Assembly: GCF_020497125.1 (NCBI RefSeq)
Contig: NC_059073.1
Span: forward strand, 13,785,225 to 13,849,224
Direction of reading: 5' to 3'
Source: Mauremys mutica
Taxonomy: Eukaryota > Chordata > Testudines > Geoemydidae
Length of the DNA stretch: 64,000 bases
Numbering within the stretch: position 1 is the stretch's first letter; every line of letters begins with the position of its first letter. The notes under the pieces were generated by a model. The model saw nothing but the letters and a program-made list of their open reading frames with translations. It had not been told where the DNA came from and made no database searches. Both the position numbers and the translations under genes were made by a program. Below, piece after piece: positions 1 through 11,530 of this stretch.

Positions 1-574
1 TTGTGTTCATTTTAAACAGTAGTTATTGTTCACCAAAATTATGCTAAATTATTCTTTGGAAGATGCAGCTCAATAACCAGCTGTCCTGATTGTGTCCTCC
101 TTAAGTGGAGTTTAACTGTGTCAGTAGTTCAGCTTTATTATATAATGAAGAATACCAGTGAAATTCTGACTCTGACTGACTCATTCTCTACTGAATAGTG
201 TAATATTTGCAGATTTTATACAAAGAATACATTTAATGTCAGTACTTCAGTACTGTACTTTCAGCCTCTCATCGGATCAGTTTCACAACCCCAGTATTAA
301 ATAAACAAACACTCGACAAGAGAACTATCTGTCTCATTGGTAAAAATTTTTGCACTCCCTAGTGATAGGAGTAAGGTTATGCCTGCTTGCAATGCCTTAT
401 CCCCATGCCCCAGTTCATCCATTCAAGATGAGGCATAATTGAGCTCTAAGTGTGACATCAATACATACAGTATTCAGGAAATGCAAAATTGAGTGGCAGC
501 TTGGAAACTTCAAAGCTGAATTCCTCATGGATGTGCTGTTATTTTTTGCTGTCATTTAACATTTATATTACAAT
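1..574. other. Unassigned AT-rich sequence
   Basis: No open frame with a recognisable protein, RNA gene or repeat family was seen. It looks like ordinary intronic or intergenic vertebrate DNA. Confidence 0.5.
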
Positions 575-725
575 AGTGCATAGAGACTAATCGGGTCAGA
601 GCCCCATTGTGCTAGGTGCTGTACAGTCATAGTAAATGACAGTCCCTGCCCCAAAGAGCTTTACAGTCTGAAAGATATGTCATTACAGGTAGATGAGACA
701 AACAAGTCTGTTGGGCAGTGGGACA
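575..725 (-). mobile_element. Ancient amniote repeat tail (copy 1 of a five-copy family)
   Basis: The stretch runs from a poly-pyrimidine/ATT-like start through 'ccccattgtgctaggtgctgtacag' type sequence to 'agtccctgccccaaagagctt'. The same order of blocks recurs near 16,655, 46,455 and 56,195, and in reverse complement near 35,160. Repetition within the window is seen directly. The family name is not certain; it resembles the 3' tails of old LINE/SINE families common in turtles and crocodilians. Strand is set relative to the copy at 35,160, taken as plus. Confidence 0.55.
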
Positions 726-1774
726 CTGAATAACAAAAATGAAGGTTGTGCACAATTTTTAGCCAAAATATTCCATGTTTAGATGTATTTACTTTTTGCT
801 AATAGTTGCACTTTAAGTCTCAAAAGTGAGCCGGACAGTCTGTAACTCCTATTCTTCACAGAGAGAGGGCAATAAGCTGCTATATGATAGTGATGTACGT
901 TAATTTCTTGGCTGGCGTAATGGAGCATGCCGTTTTCATGTCACGTCACTCTAGGCATAGGAAATTGTGCCAGTCAGAAGTAATAACTTGCATTCTGTTC
1001 TGCCCAGGTGGAATCTTGAAGAGTTGGCTCCACCAAGCCACAATTGAGCCAGGAGATCCTCATGCATGTAAAACTTGAAAGATCAGGTGATACCAAGTTA
1101 TGAGGAAAGCAGTAGAGCACACTTACTTAGAAAGAGAGAGGCCTATTGCTCATACTTTAGAGTACTTAATTCATTCTTTATTCCTGATTGTGCAATAATT
1201 CTCATCTACTGATGTGTTGTATTGTGCCTTGTCCTTGTAGCTCTTTTTACTTAACATTCTTAATATTTTAGTCTTCTCATTGTCATGCCTCTGGCACATT
1301 CCGGGGCTGCATCATTTAGCATGGTCCGTTTTTTTTCCTCTCCCCCAATGACATGACAGAAATAGAAATATGTACATGGTGTAATATATGTCCTCAGGTT
1401 TTGCAGATGGCATTTGGGTGGACATATGCTGTGTGTCTTAAGCTGTTCAACATCATGCTTTTAAAAACACTTAGCTCCTCCCTCAAAATTATGCATTTCT
1501 GGCAGTTGTCAAGGTCTTGTGAAAGACCTTATTTTTATCATCATCAGCAGGAGTGTGAACTTCACAGTAAATTTCTTTGGAATCTAACTTGCAGTGTCAT
1601 CTGCGATAAAAATGTTCCATCCCATGCCTCTAGACTATATGGACTTCAGTCTAATCAATTATTTTTCTTTACACACACACAATAATTTTCTCTTAGCAGA
1701 AAAAAATCAGATATATTTTGAATCATTTGATGAATTAGAGGTGGGACTGGAAATTGGACCTCTTCTATTTTTTG
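726..1774. other. Unassigned sequence, no gene seen
   Basis: Short open frames occur here (for example 1353-1685), but their translations show no domain, signal peptide or codon pattern suggesting a gene. Confidence 0.5.
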
Positions 1775-2010
1775 TTTTGTCACATTTGAAGTATGACCTT
1801 GAGCAAATCATTTAGATTAAACTTCACTGGGGTTATTGTAGCGAAGGGTACTGCTCACTGTGAGTAAGAGTAGCAGAATCTCATCCTTAACCTTTCAGTA
1901 TCTCAGTTTACCCAACCACAGAACACACACAATAGTATCTCTCTGGGTCCTTTGAGATCTTTAGATGAAAAGTACTATATAACTGCAAAGTATTACTATT
2001 ACACGAAACA
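1775..2010 (+). mobile_element. MIR/CORE-SINE fragment
   Basis: The order 'tgaccttgagcaaatcattta', then 'tatctcagtttaccc', then 'ttgagatctttagatgaaaa' followed by 'ctatataactgcaaagtatt' matches the middle and 3' part of turtle-type MIR (CORE-SINE) elements. The tRNA-like head is not recognisable, so this is a 5'-truncated or diverged copy. Confidence 0.6.
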
Positions 2011-3289
2011 GAATATATATCGTCAGTTACAAGTAACTACTGAAGCTGTTCAAAATAATTGCAGAGTACATTCACTGTAAAATGCAGTATTTGTCGCATA
2101 CAGACATATGCTCTTGAAGAGATGCTTGGTAACGTCCTTATGTTGGCTACAGAAAATTGTAAGCAGCCATTTAAAGAAATGTTTGATAAATTTTGGTGAA
2201 TTTCTCTGTTATAGTCTTTGTATGTGGTTACATATATTTAATGGGAAAAAAAAGGAACTTCAGAGTTTTATTTATTTTCCTTCATTATCTAGCTTACTTG
2301 CAATTCAGCACCACTGAAGGATGACAATTTTAGTTTTTAAAATGGGTTTAAGGTCATTCAGAAAGCATGTTTTGAACTTCATTGGGGTGGTTTGGCCCAT
2401 TCTACTACTTTTACTTTCCAATCACATTGTTGATACAAGAAATTGGGAATGCAGGTTTTTTTTTCTCTATGCATCCTCTGCATTTCTAACCCCAAAGTTA
2501 AAATAGTTTTATGGATCCTTTGGCTTCCATAGCACAGATTCCAGAGAAAGAACACCTAGAAGTGAAACAAGTTTACCCATTCTATGGATATATTTTTAAA
2601 TCCAGTCTGAATGTTATTTCTCCAATCCTTGAGACCAGTGTACATTATAGGTAATGCAATTTCCAGCCAGCAGGTGGAGACAGGAAATACAAGAGACATG
2701 ATAAAGGAATATTAAGGAGATCCACCTGAACACACTAGTTCTTCAGTCTTTCACTTTGTGAGCCAGCAGTTTTGAAATCAATTTTAAACAGCCATGTGCT
2801 ACACATGTCAAAGACTAATATTTTCGGACCTGCTAAAATATTCCAGTTGGTGATTGGAGCGGGAGAGAGTGCCCACTGCCTTAAAAAAAGAGTACAGCAT
2901 TATGTCAGCAGCATTCAGTTGGAAGAGCGGCACTAGAACACTGTCATCTAAGAAGAAGATAGAAGGGCAACAGAGTGATGAAAACAAAAGAAAAAATGAT
3001 TTATGAAGGGGAAAAATTACTGTCTTCTGGGTAAAAAAGAGCAATTTCTTCCAAACCCTATTTCATTCACAATAGCAGAGATTGGATAGTGAATTCTAGG
3101 TAGTGTTTCAGGAGAGGGGTGTAGGTGCACTTGGTAAGGTTAGTTGATCTTTAGAAGAGACAGCCGCAAGCTAGGAAGGGAAACAGGAGATGGTTTGTGA
3201 AGATTCTGTACCAGCAGAGGCACTACAAGCTGCTGGAGTCGTAGCTAGCATGGGGAGGGCTCTAGAATTTAGTAGATAAGTGAGTATTA
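2011..3289. other. Unassigned sequence, no gene seen
   Basis: No repeat family or coding pattern was recognised. The open frames at 2108-2506 and on the minus strand at 2808-3044 are short and of low complexity. Confidence 0.5.
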
Positions 3290-3965
3290 GAGAGAGGTGA
3301 CATTTTTTGGACAAATAAGTTCATTCTCTGAAAAATGATGTTTCAGTCGACCTGAAACTAGTCACGAATTTCACAAAATTCTAGAATTTGCAAAATAGTT
3401 TTGGACAAATTTTTTTGTACACTTAGATGCTAAAGAGGAAGAGCAGGAGGGAAGAGGAAGAGGAGGAGGAGGTGGTGGCGACAGCAAGTCTTTAGCCCAG
3501 TAGCTAATTGAATGATTATTCACTGTCACTGTGAAAGTCAGTGAAGTGCCACTATGAATGACAATTAACAGCCATTGGGCTAGGGAAGAGGGTGAGAATG
3601 ACTCTATAGTCTGATTGTTAATGTGCTCACCTTGGGTGTGGAAGACTCATGTTCAAGTCCCTGCTCCAATGATTAGTTAAATATTTATGAAAAGCCAAAA
3701 CGGGAGAGATTGAGAAACACCTGCTCAGTGTGCCTAGGGTGATCTTCTGCAGTATAGGCAACTCAGTTCAAATCCTCTCTCTATATCAGGCAGAGAGAGG
3801 AATTGAACCTGGGTCTCCCATAAGTGCCCTAACCACTGGGCTGAAGATTATAAAATAGGCTGCCTCCTCCACTGCTCGACCCAACATGGATTTTTTGATT
3901 CGCTGAAATTTTTCACAATTTTTGGATTCCATTTGATCTGAACCAGTTATTGGGTTACTATTATT
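3290..3965. repeat. Imperfect palindromic element with two tRNA-like heads
   Basis: A plus-strand block near 3608-3670 (tRNA-like, ending 'catgttcaagtccctgctcc') faces a minus-strand block at 3785-3850 (ending 'gaattgaacctgggtctccc'). The sequence 'tctttagcccagtagct' near 3488 matches the reverse complement of 3830-3850. The flanks near 3300-3420 and 3890-3960 share a T/A-rich 'ttttggac/gattcgctgaaattttt' style. This suggests a diverged, inverted-repeat nonautonomous element, or two SINE copies head to head. Family unknown. Confidence 0.4.
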
Positions 3966-4627
3966 TGGAACTGCCAGCATACCAAGGTATCAGTTATTGT
4001 CCCAGCTGCAGTGCGCAGTAATAGTAGTTACTATAAGAGGAGTATGCAATATGTGAATTAGTGGGGATGGAGAACCCACTGTTCAATTATTTTCACCAAA
4101 AGGTGTGAATTTGAAGAGGGTGAATGTGAGCAGCTGTTGGTACTTAGAGGCAACAACGTTAGTAGCTGCTGTTGTGTAGCCAAGCACTGATGATATAACA
4201 TCATGTGTAGAAAGGCCGGGGCAAGTGTTTGTGTGTGATGGGGGAGAAGTCAGCTGAGCAATGAAGCGAACATACTGAGTAAATGTAATCAATGTTTACA
4301 TCTCCACTTGGACTTCACCTAGGCATCTGAAAATGTTCTGGCTGCTTCTTGCTTAAATAATAGAAATCCCTGAACCTGATCTATTTCTCTCTCATTCCCC
4401 TACTCTTGTCACAGTATTGGTGTTCAGCGCAGTTGTGTTAAGACACATATTTTCACCATTTCTAGAAGCAGAGTGAGGAATGATATTATCCCAGATTATA
4501 CATTTTTATTTCACATTTTAATTCAAATTTCTTTTGCCTCCAAAGTATGTTAAATGATTTTCCCTCCCCAAATGGGAAGGCAACAATCCAATTACATTCA
4601 AATGTATCCGTCTACAACATCAACCCT

Positions 4628-4803
4628 TGGGGGGAGGGATAGCTCAGTGGTTTGAGCATTGGCCTGTTAAACCCAGGGTTGTGAGTTCAATCCTTGAGGA
4701 GGCCACTTAGGGATCTGGGGCAAAAATTGGTCCTGCTAGTGAAGGCAGGGGGCTGGACTCAATGACCTTTCAAGGTCCCTTCCAGTTCTAGGAGATTGGT
4801 ATA
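4628..4803 (+). mobile_element. tRNA-derived SINE (turtle type), full length
   Basis: Pol III box A-like 'gatagctcagtggtttgagc' and box B-like 'gggttgtgagttcaatcc' are spaced as in a tRNA. They are followed by the unique body ('agggatctggggcaaaaatt') and a 3' part ending 'ttccagttctaggagattgg'. This order matches the abundant tRNA-derived SINE of cryptodiran turtles. The copy appears complete and only lightly diverged. A second copy with the same boxes is at 60,364-60,550. Confidence 0.75.
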
Positions 4804-4956
4804 TCTCCAATTATTACCTATCAAGGAGTGAGACTTTTTTGTTTGGTAGTGAACATAGAAATAATTCAGTTAAACTATTCTGATTAGTACCAGATGGATT
4901 TTCATAAAATATGTCCTGACCATTAAATGTGAACAAAAATGCATAAAATAAGTGGG

Positions 4957-4982
4957 GTTTTTTATTTATTTATTTATTTTTA
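4957..4982. repeat. (TTTA)n microsatellite
   Basis: A short run of TTTA units was read directly. Confidence 0.8.
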
Positions 4983-5345
4983 AAGTATGTTTGCTTTCAA
5001 CCCTGTTGGAATGAGGTGGAGAGGCCCCAGGAAATCTTCATCAAGTTCTAGAGGAAGCTGTTTTACGTAAAGATGTGTAATGCATATCAGAGGAGAGAAC
5101 TGACCACTAAACCTTTATATCAAATTTATGCAGCCAAATCTCTTCAAAAATATCCTGAAATGTTTGTATTATGAATTATGAGGAAAAATATACAGAAGAT
5201 TCAACAAATACATTGAGCAACAAGTGTTTTCTTTTGCTGAATACAAGTGTTAGAAATTTCCCATCAGCAGTATGATTTTGAAATGTCATCAAGACACATG
5301 TTTATGCAGAATTGTGAGTGCTTAACTCATGCACACAGGTACTAC

Positions 5346-5783
5346 AGGTTTCAGAGTGGTAGCCATGTTAGTCTGTATCAGCAAAAACAACGAGGAGAAC
5401 TTGTGGCACCTTAGAGACTAACAGATTTATTTGGGCATAAGCTTTTGTGGGCTAAAACCCACTTCATTGGATGTGTGGAGTGGAAAATACAGTAGGGAGG
5501 TTTAAATACACAGCATATGAAAAGATGGGAGTTGCCTTACCAAGTGTGGGGTCAGTGCTAAGGAGCTAATTAAATTAAGGTGGAAGTGGGCTATTCTCAA
5601 CAGTTGACAAGAAGGGATGGAAATCACTTTTGTAGTGCTAATGAGTCCAATGTAATCAAGGTGGCCCATTTCAAACTGTTGACAAGAAGGTGTGAGTATC
5701 AGCAGGGGAAATTAGTTCTTGTAGTGACCCATCCACTCCCAGTCTTTTTTCAGGCCTAATTTGATGGTGTCCAGTTTGCAACA
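5346..5783 (-). mobile_element. Penelope-like element, 3' end
   Basis: Read on the minus strand, this piece ends with the characteristic Penelope 3' tail ('gggttttagcccacaaaagc', then the 'agtctctaaggtgccacaag' block, then 'tggctaccactctgaaacc'). Just upstream on that strand, the frame reads as the last residues of the GIY-YIG ORF (a DWEWMG-type ending). It is homologous to the longer copy at 59,325-60,164. It is strongly 5'-truncated, keeping only about 20 codons of coding sequence. Confidence 0.7.
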
Positions 5784-5904
5784 TCAGGGAGTGAGACTTG
5801 TTTTGCAGCTGTAGCTATAATTTGGTGCCTTTGGAATTGGGTTTTAAATCTAAGCCCAGTCCCTGGAGCCTCAGGTTTGAATCTTAACAGGATTGACTCA
5901 GGCC

Positions 5905-7439
5905 TTCAGCCTTTTGAAGAAGAGAAATGTAATTCCAATGAAGTTCATTCTTTCTCTCTCATTCATCCATGCTCTTTATAATGAGCTCTTAAAAACAGAA
6001 AATCTGTGTGATTTCAGTGGCCAGTGATGCTTTTGTAAGAATTGGATTTGCTCTTGGTGCCCTTGAGGAAAATTTTTCCTTCTCTATTTGCACTACACTT
6101 CTACCCGGTGATGTCTGGCTGCATTTCAGTGACGGTGTCTGTATACAATTTGGGAAATGCACTGAGATATTTTTGTGTGAAAGGAGTTCTGTGAAATAAG
6201 TAAAAATTATTAGAATGAAGGAGAGCACATCTAAACCGTACTTACTGTGTGCCCATAGTTCTGTCATGGGCTTAGAGATTAATCTATCTCAGGTCATAAG
6301 TATTTCACCTCCAGGACATGTCTGAGCTACTTATGAGGAATCCAGTTGCACCTGGGATTTCAACCACACACCAGTCTCTTGAATTGGAGCTTGGAAAATA
6401 ATATGCTAGTGTTGGAGGAAAAACATTTACATGAGCTGACAACTTAGTGAATTATTTAACAAACTGTTTCCAAAATTAACAATTCTTTTTTAATTTTAAT
6501 ATTTAGGGTAACTGAGGTGTCTGCTACAGTATGAAATGAGCTGCATAAATTAATACAGTTGGGAAATTCCTAAAAGTACAAGTATTTCTGCTAGGGAGAC
6601 AAAACAAAAAAATACATCAACTGAAGTAAGAGGGAAATTGTCTTGATACTGTAATATGATTGCGGGAGAAAAAAATCATGTTTAATCTCTTCAAGTCGCA
6701 TTTAAATTGGTATCTATTTATAGGTTCTGGTATTATAACTCTAGAGCATTTCCCCTGGGGTGATATGTGACACTTTGACTTCCTGCAAGAAAGTCAGTCT
6801 CTCTCTCACTGCAAAGCACACTGGCATTTTCTGTATTTGATGAGACTGTATTTCCCCATGTAGAAGCCACACGGTATTGTAATTCATGTAGAGGCATCAG
6901 ATATTACAGGCCTAATGCTTTAATCCAGTTTTATAGGACATCTCTCATTTTGATTTCTTTTCTAGATGAGATTAATAAGTCTCAGCGTGAACCTAGAGCA
7001 GAAGTGAATAATTCCATTAGTTGCTATAGGTAATCAGTTGAAGTCAGTTAGTTTAATGTGATAATGCCATCAAGTTTACATTCACTTTTACCTGCAATCT
7101 CCCTTTTGGACCTGTGTGAGTCTCATCTAGGAAAGAGAGCAAATATATTTTTATGTCTTTTATATAAGAATTTTACATTATTGCATATTTAGTGAGGATG
7201 AAAGCTGCAGGTCCAACATCTCTGAAGACTGAAGTCCTCTATTGATAATGCAGTATGCCATGGGTTATGGCAGTAGAAACTTCTCCAGCACTGGCCTCCC
7301 ACTGTACCTCAAATCCAGTTTAGGGAGGACCAGTTCTAGGAGTGAGAGAATAGCTTATTCTGCATACCTATTCTGCCTTCGACCTCTGCTTAGTATTATT
7401 GTGTAGTTACCATTTTTGCTACTCGCATTGAGAATGACT
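5905..7439. other. Unassigned sequence, no gene seen
   Basis: AT-rich sequence. Overlapping opposite-strand frames at 5989-6267 look like chance frames. No repeat family was recognised. Confidence 0.5.
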
Positions 7440-8275
7440 GCACTGCACCTTTACGTGGGCGGGTATTTGTCTGGCTGGCCGAATGAAGGGAACAGTGCTT
7501 TATGGCTGGGGGCGGGGAGATGAAAATTGCTGCAAAAGGGGGGTCAGTGTGGTTGCTGACTCATTCCCTGAGAATGTAGGGTTTAAAAGGGGTAGCTTTG
7601 TGCCTGAAGCCTCCCTATTACATGGAGCAGGCTGAGGCAGCACCCACCCTCCTTCCCCTTTAGGTGGCAAAATACCAGGTTTGGTCTAGACCGGCTGTGG
7701 ACATTACGCTAGTCACCCCTTTTTTAGGGAGGCTGGCCCTTACCACCAGATTGGCTTAGGTGCAGTTGGGGGGGGGGCGGCGTTTCACCTTCCCCACAGC
7801 GGGTTCAAGAAGGGCTCTGTTCATGCATAGCATGAAGGGCGGTAGGCTATATGTCACAATTCATTATTTAAGTGTAGGGTGGATGTCCAGTACAGGTACT
7901 CCATAGGAAAGGTACACAGTGACCAGATAAATGTATTGGAAAGGACTTAAAAAGAGGTGTTTGTTAAAGGAACAAACGGGGTGGAGGTTGGGGACTCCTG
8001 TGATTGGTACGACAGGGAGCCCAACCGCCACATTCTTATCGCCCACCTTACCCCTCCTACGAGGGGGGTGGATAGTAAGGTCCCAGCAATAGTTTTGCTG
8101 AAGGGACGTGGATAGAAAAAGAGGGAGAGCTGGTAAACCCCCCACCCCCCAGGTAATTACAGAATAAACATGGGTTACCTGCACTGTACACTTTTATCTG
8201 CTGGGTAGTCTCTGACATCTAATAATAATGTTGTGGCCCGATTAAACCCATGTCAAATGTCTCCTGTCCTTTTTT
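7440..8275 (+). mobile_element. Unclassified GC-richer block, possible retroelement 3' region
   Basis: Base composition shifts abruptly from AT-rich flanks to G-rich sequence (G runs near 7515 and 7765). The block ends with 'aataatgttgtggcccgatt' preceded by short AATAA-like units, reminiscent of retroelement 3' ends in turtle genomes. No coding frame was recognised; the 106-codon minus-strand frame at 7864-8184 has no known domain. It sits about 310 bases left of the DIRS element, but I see no shared sequence. Confidence 0.35.
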
Positions 8276-8587
8276 CGGTATGGCCAGACAATTCTTCACT
8301 TGTTTTCATTGCACATCTTCAAAGTTTAGTTACCTTGTAGTTTGTCAAAGATCCTGCATGATGTCAGAAGCACTCGCTGTCGCACTTGTTCTTTGTCGGC
8401 TTGCTCAAATGAGCAGAACTTGACATTTTGTTCAAGGTGCAGCCCCATCACTGTCTCAGCACAAAATGCAGCCCAGGCAGGACTCCAAAAATATTAAGAT
8501 TAAGGTTGTTCGAGTGCCTCATTATAGGTCAATTTGACTGCTGTAATGGCCTCCTTCCTGGTCTCCCAGATGCACATTTGTCCCTTT

Positions 8588-8800
8588 CTTCTTTGATTGC
8601 TTGTTTGTTTCTTCCACATCTGGGGTGTATACGTTCCATATGCTGGAAATCAGAATGCTTTAGCTAGAAGTGTCTATTGCTTGCACCCACTACCTTCATC
8701 GCCTCAAGCCCCTCTTCCCTTGAGGGTATAAAAAGGGGCAGAGCGACCAACTGACCCTCAGTTCCTTTCACCCTTCTCGGCTGTGAGACGGAGTCAGTTG
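8588..8800 (+). repeat. Left inverted terminal repeat of the DIRS element
   Basis: Matches the reverse complement of about 14,715-14,960 with moderate divergence and indels. Conserved blocks are 'ttccacatctgg', 'gcctcaagcc' and 'gaccaactgaccctcagttc'. DIRS elements replicate through a circle formed by joining such inverted ends. Confidence 0.75.
8727..8733 (+). promoter_or_regulatory. TATA box candidate in the DIRS left repeat
   Basis: 'TATAAAA' lies about 30 bases before the conserved 'gaccctcagttcctt' block, where a transcript start would be expected. The matching site in the right inverted repeat reads 'aattaaaa', so only the left copy keeps the box. Promoter function is inferred. Confidence 0.4.
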
Positions 8801-8959
8801 GCAGGGTCCTGTCTTGTCCACTCACATATTAGTTTATCTGTAAATAGTTGAGTTAATGGTAGGTAAGATATAGCGTGTTGATTTGATAACTTTTATCTTA
8901 ATAATGGTTTTTTTGTTTTGTTTTCTTTTTTCCCAGTAGGGAAACTTCCTCATGGCCAT

Positions 8960-9180
8960 TCAAAAGTCTCCAGGTTTTAGATTTGTTTGTCACATGGGGC
9001 TGCTAGGCCTGTTAATGACACTCACTCTAATTGTCTTTATTGCCTGGATGAAGGACATATTAGGGAAATATGTAAGGAATATAAGACCCTTACCAAAAGG
9101 GCTGCTCGATCCAGAGAAAAGAGACTAAAACCTTTTCTGTTGGAGAAATCAACAAGGCCTGCTTTAGACCCCTGAAGGGG
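8960..9180 (+). pseudogene. DIRS gag-like fragment with CCHC zinc knuckle
   Basis: The 62-codon frame at 8987-9175 contains CLYCLDEGHIREIC, a C-x2-C-x4-H-x4-C zinc knuckle, followed by a basic stretch (KTLTKRAARSREKRLK) and 'LLEKSTRP'. The fragment at 28,409-28,846 has the same layout, with CVRCLGEAHIPQKC and 'LMEKSLRP'. This layout is known from DIRS-type Gag proteins of turtles. It stops at 9176, and further gag-like sequence to about 10,300 is broken by stops. It would bind nucleic acid in the retroelement particle; here it is a relic. Confidence 0.65.
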
Positions 9181-10815
9181 GGCAGGATCCTCCTAGTCTG
9201 GGACAACTGTGAATTAAAAATGCCAGTACTGTGGCCTCAGGAATCCCTGTTACCTCAGTCTCTTCTTCTCAGGCAGATGGCAGTAAAAGTTCCCAAAAGG
9301 AACATAGGGATTGGTCCCCTGCTAAAACAGTTCTAAGAAGAAAGAAGGAGAGGTACTTCCTTTTTTGCTCTTCAGAAATATGCTCCTAAAATTACCTTAG
9401 ATCCCTCCAGCTCTCACAAAGAGAAAGCACCAAAGTTCTCCGGGGGCAGTGGTCTCCTTGGTTCTGCATCCTTCAGTTCTGGGGCCCGCTCATTCAGGAC
9501 TGTGTGTTCTGGAGTTGAGCTTGCAGATGCAGCTGCCTCCTGCATCGTCAGCTTTGGTGCCAGTGTTTCAGAAGCTGTTGCCTTCGGTGCCAGCTATATT
9601 TAGGTCTCAGGTCTCTGAACCAGGTTTCTCTTCAGCATAACAGCAAGGAGTGCTGATGTACAGAGCATCATGGCTCTGACTCTGATTGCACTCCCTGAGT
9701 CTCTGTTGCTGTTCACTCAGGAACCATTGGTATATTGCTTAGGACTCCTGTAGAATAAGCCACTTCACAGGGTGATGAAGCAGTGCTGTCTTCATCTTCT
9801 GATAGTGCAGATACCTCACCTTCATAATTCCCCAAAGCTGTGATCCATATATGTTAGGGCGGCAGACTAGGGTTAAAGGCAAACTAAAGCTGGTTAAGCC
9901 AGTTTCCCCTATCAGGTATCCAATCCTCTTGCTACATTTTTTTTTATCCCTGTGGTCAAAGCTCTTGGCTTTATTGGTCCCATGGTTCTATCTACTCCAC
10001 CCTTCAGCATTTTGTTCCAGAGACAATCACCTTCACCTCCAGACCTGTCTGTACTTCAGCATCAGCAACTATACCAGCAGGTCAGGGCCCTGCTTCCTCC
10101 CTGCCTCTGTCTCGCACTGAGGATGTTCCACAGCATCGGGCTGTTGATATTGTCCCAACATGTATATTCCTTTCATTGTCAAATGAAGCTGATATACCAC
10201 CTCAGACTTCACCTCCTGATTACAAAGTGTCCCGTGAGTTATTCTGGCAAATTTCAGAGATAATGGAAATCTCGATTCAGACTGTCCAAGACACGGGACA
10301 TTAATTGTTGGACCTTTTACATACATTCCTACCTGAGAGACTCATTGTGCCTACAAATGAGGGCATTTTTGAACTGGTGCAGTTACCATGGTAGACACCA
10401 GCATCACTAAAACTTCTAAAAAGGTATCAGATCCCTCTGTTGGTTTGAATGTTTCTACTCCCATTCTGTTCCAGTGTCTCTGGTCATTACACTTCTCAAG
10501 AAAAGCCAAGCAACAACCCTTTGTAAGTACCCATAAGGACAAAGAACCAAAGAGGTTGAATCTTCTGTGCAGGAAAAATTGTTTGCCTGCAAACTTACAA
10601 TTTCATGTAGCAAATTACCAAGCTCTTCTTTCTCATTTCGATTATTCCAGTTAAAATAAGGTTGAGAAGTTTCTGAAAAACAATCTCTTACTTCCATGAC
10701 AGCTAATACAAAATAGTTCCTGTTGTCCAAGTAGTCAGTTTGATACTTACTTTGAGAGCCACCAACCAACCTTAGAGTATGTTTACCATTTCTTTAACCC
10801 AGCTTTAGGGATCAT

Positions 10816-11199
10816 TTGCATTATTTCCAGAAAACTAGAAGGATATCGCCATCGACTGAGGGGAGCTGGAAAGAATTCAGAATGGCTATTCTTTCCAGTT
10901 CAGGGATGTCCCTACATCCCCACACTGGCCTTCCCCTTCCATCTTCAGGGACCCCACCCACAAGAATCTACTTAGAGATTCAATCACTTCTGGCTATAGG
11001 GACTGTAGAAGAGGTCCCCTTTCAATACTGGGGGAAGGGGTTCTGTTTCCAATAAATCAGGAGGCTAGTGTCCAATATTAGACCTGAGAAATCTAAATTG
11101 TTCTGTACATCAGTTAAGTTTTAGATGGTAACTCTCTCTTCCATATTCCTCTCTCAATTGGTTTGCAGCTCTTGATCTACAAGACGCATATTAACATAC
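10816..11199 (+). pseudogene. DIRS reverse transcriptase fragment, N-terminal part
   Basis: The frame at 10,816-11,055 ends in 'LLAIGTVEEVPFQYWGKGF', the region just before the palm of DIRS reverse transcriptases. Past a stop the sequence continues with an 'IRPEKSKLF' type segment (family form: RPILDLRNLN). Then comes a 'LDLQDAY.NIH' type motif A at about 11,170-11,200, with the catalytic aspartate context. The hAT MITE inserted directly after motif A. Several stops make it non-functional. Confidence 0.65.
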
Positions 11200-11530
11200 A
11201 TCTAGCATAGGGATCAGCAACCTTTGGCACGTGGCTCGCCAGGGTAAGCAGCGGGCCGGTTTGTTTACCTGCCACGTCCGCAGGTTCGGCCGATCACGAC
11301 TCCCACTGGCTGCGGTTCGCCGCTCCAGGCCAATGGGGGCTGCGGGAAGCGGCGCGGGCCGAGGGATGTGCAGGCCCCCGCTTCCCACCGCCCCCATTGA
11401 CCTGGAGCAGTTAACCGTGGCCAGTGGGAGCCGCAATCGGCCGAACCTGCGGACACGGCAGGTAAACAAACCGGCCCGCTGCTTTCCCTGGCGAGCCACG
11501 TGCCAAAGGTTGCCGATCCCTGATCTAGCA
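11200..11530. mobile_element. hAT-type palindromic MITE 1 with 8-bp target duplication
   Basis: The element proper is 11,208-11,522 (315 bp). 'atctagca' occurs at 11,200-11,207 and again at 11,523-11,530, an exact 8-bp duplication as expected for hAT transposition. The ends are inverted copies ('ggatcagcaacctttggcac' against 'gtgccaaaggttgccgatcc'), and the whole element is one long GC-rich hairpin. This symmetry explains why near-mirror frames appear on both strands. It interrupts the DIRS reverse transcriptase and so is younger than the DIRS copy. Confidence 0.85.

Noticed and set aside
1353..1685. 110-codon open frame as a possible gene
   Set aside because: No domain, poor complexity and an AT-rich setting; chance frames of this length are expected in 64 kb.
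4628..4700. Functional tRNA gene
   Set aside because: Box A and B are present, but the sequence does not fold as a complete cloverleaf by eye and continues into a SINE body seen twice in the window.
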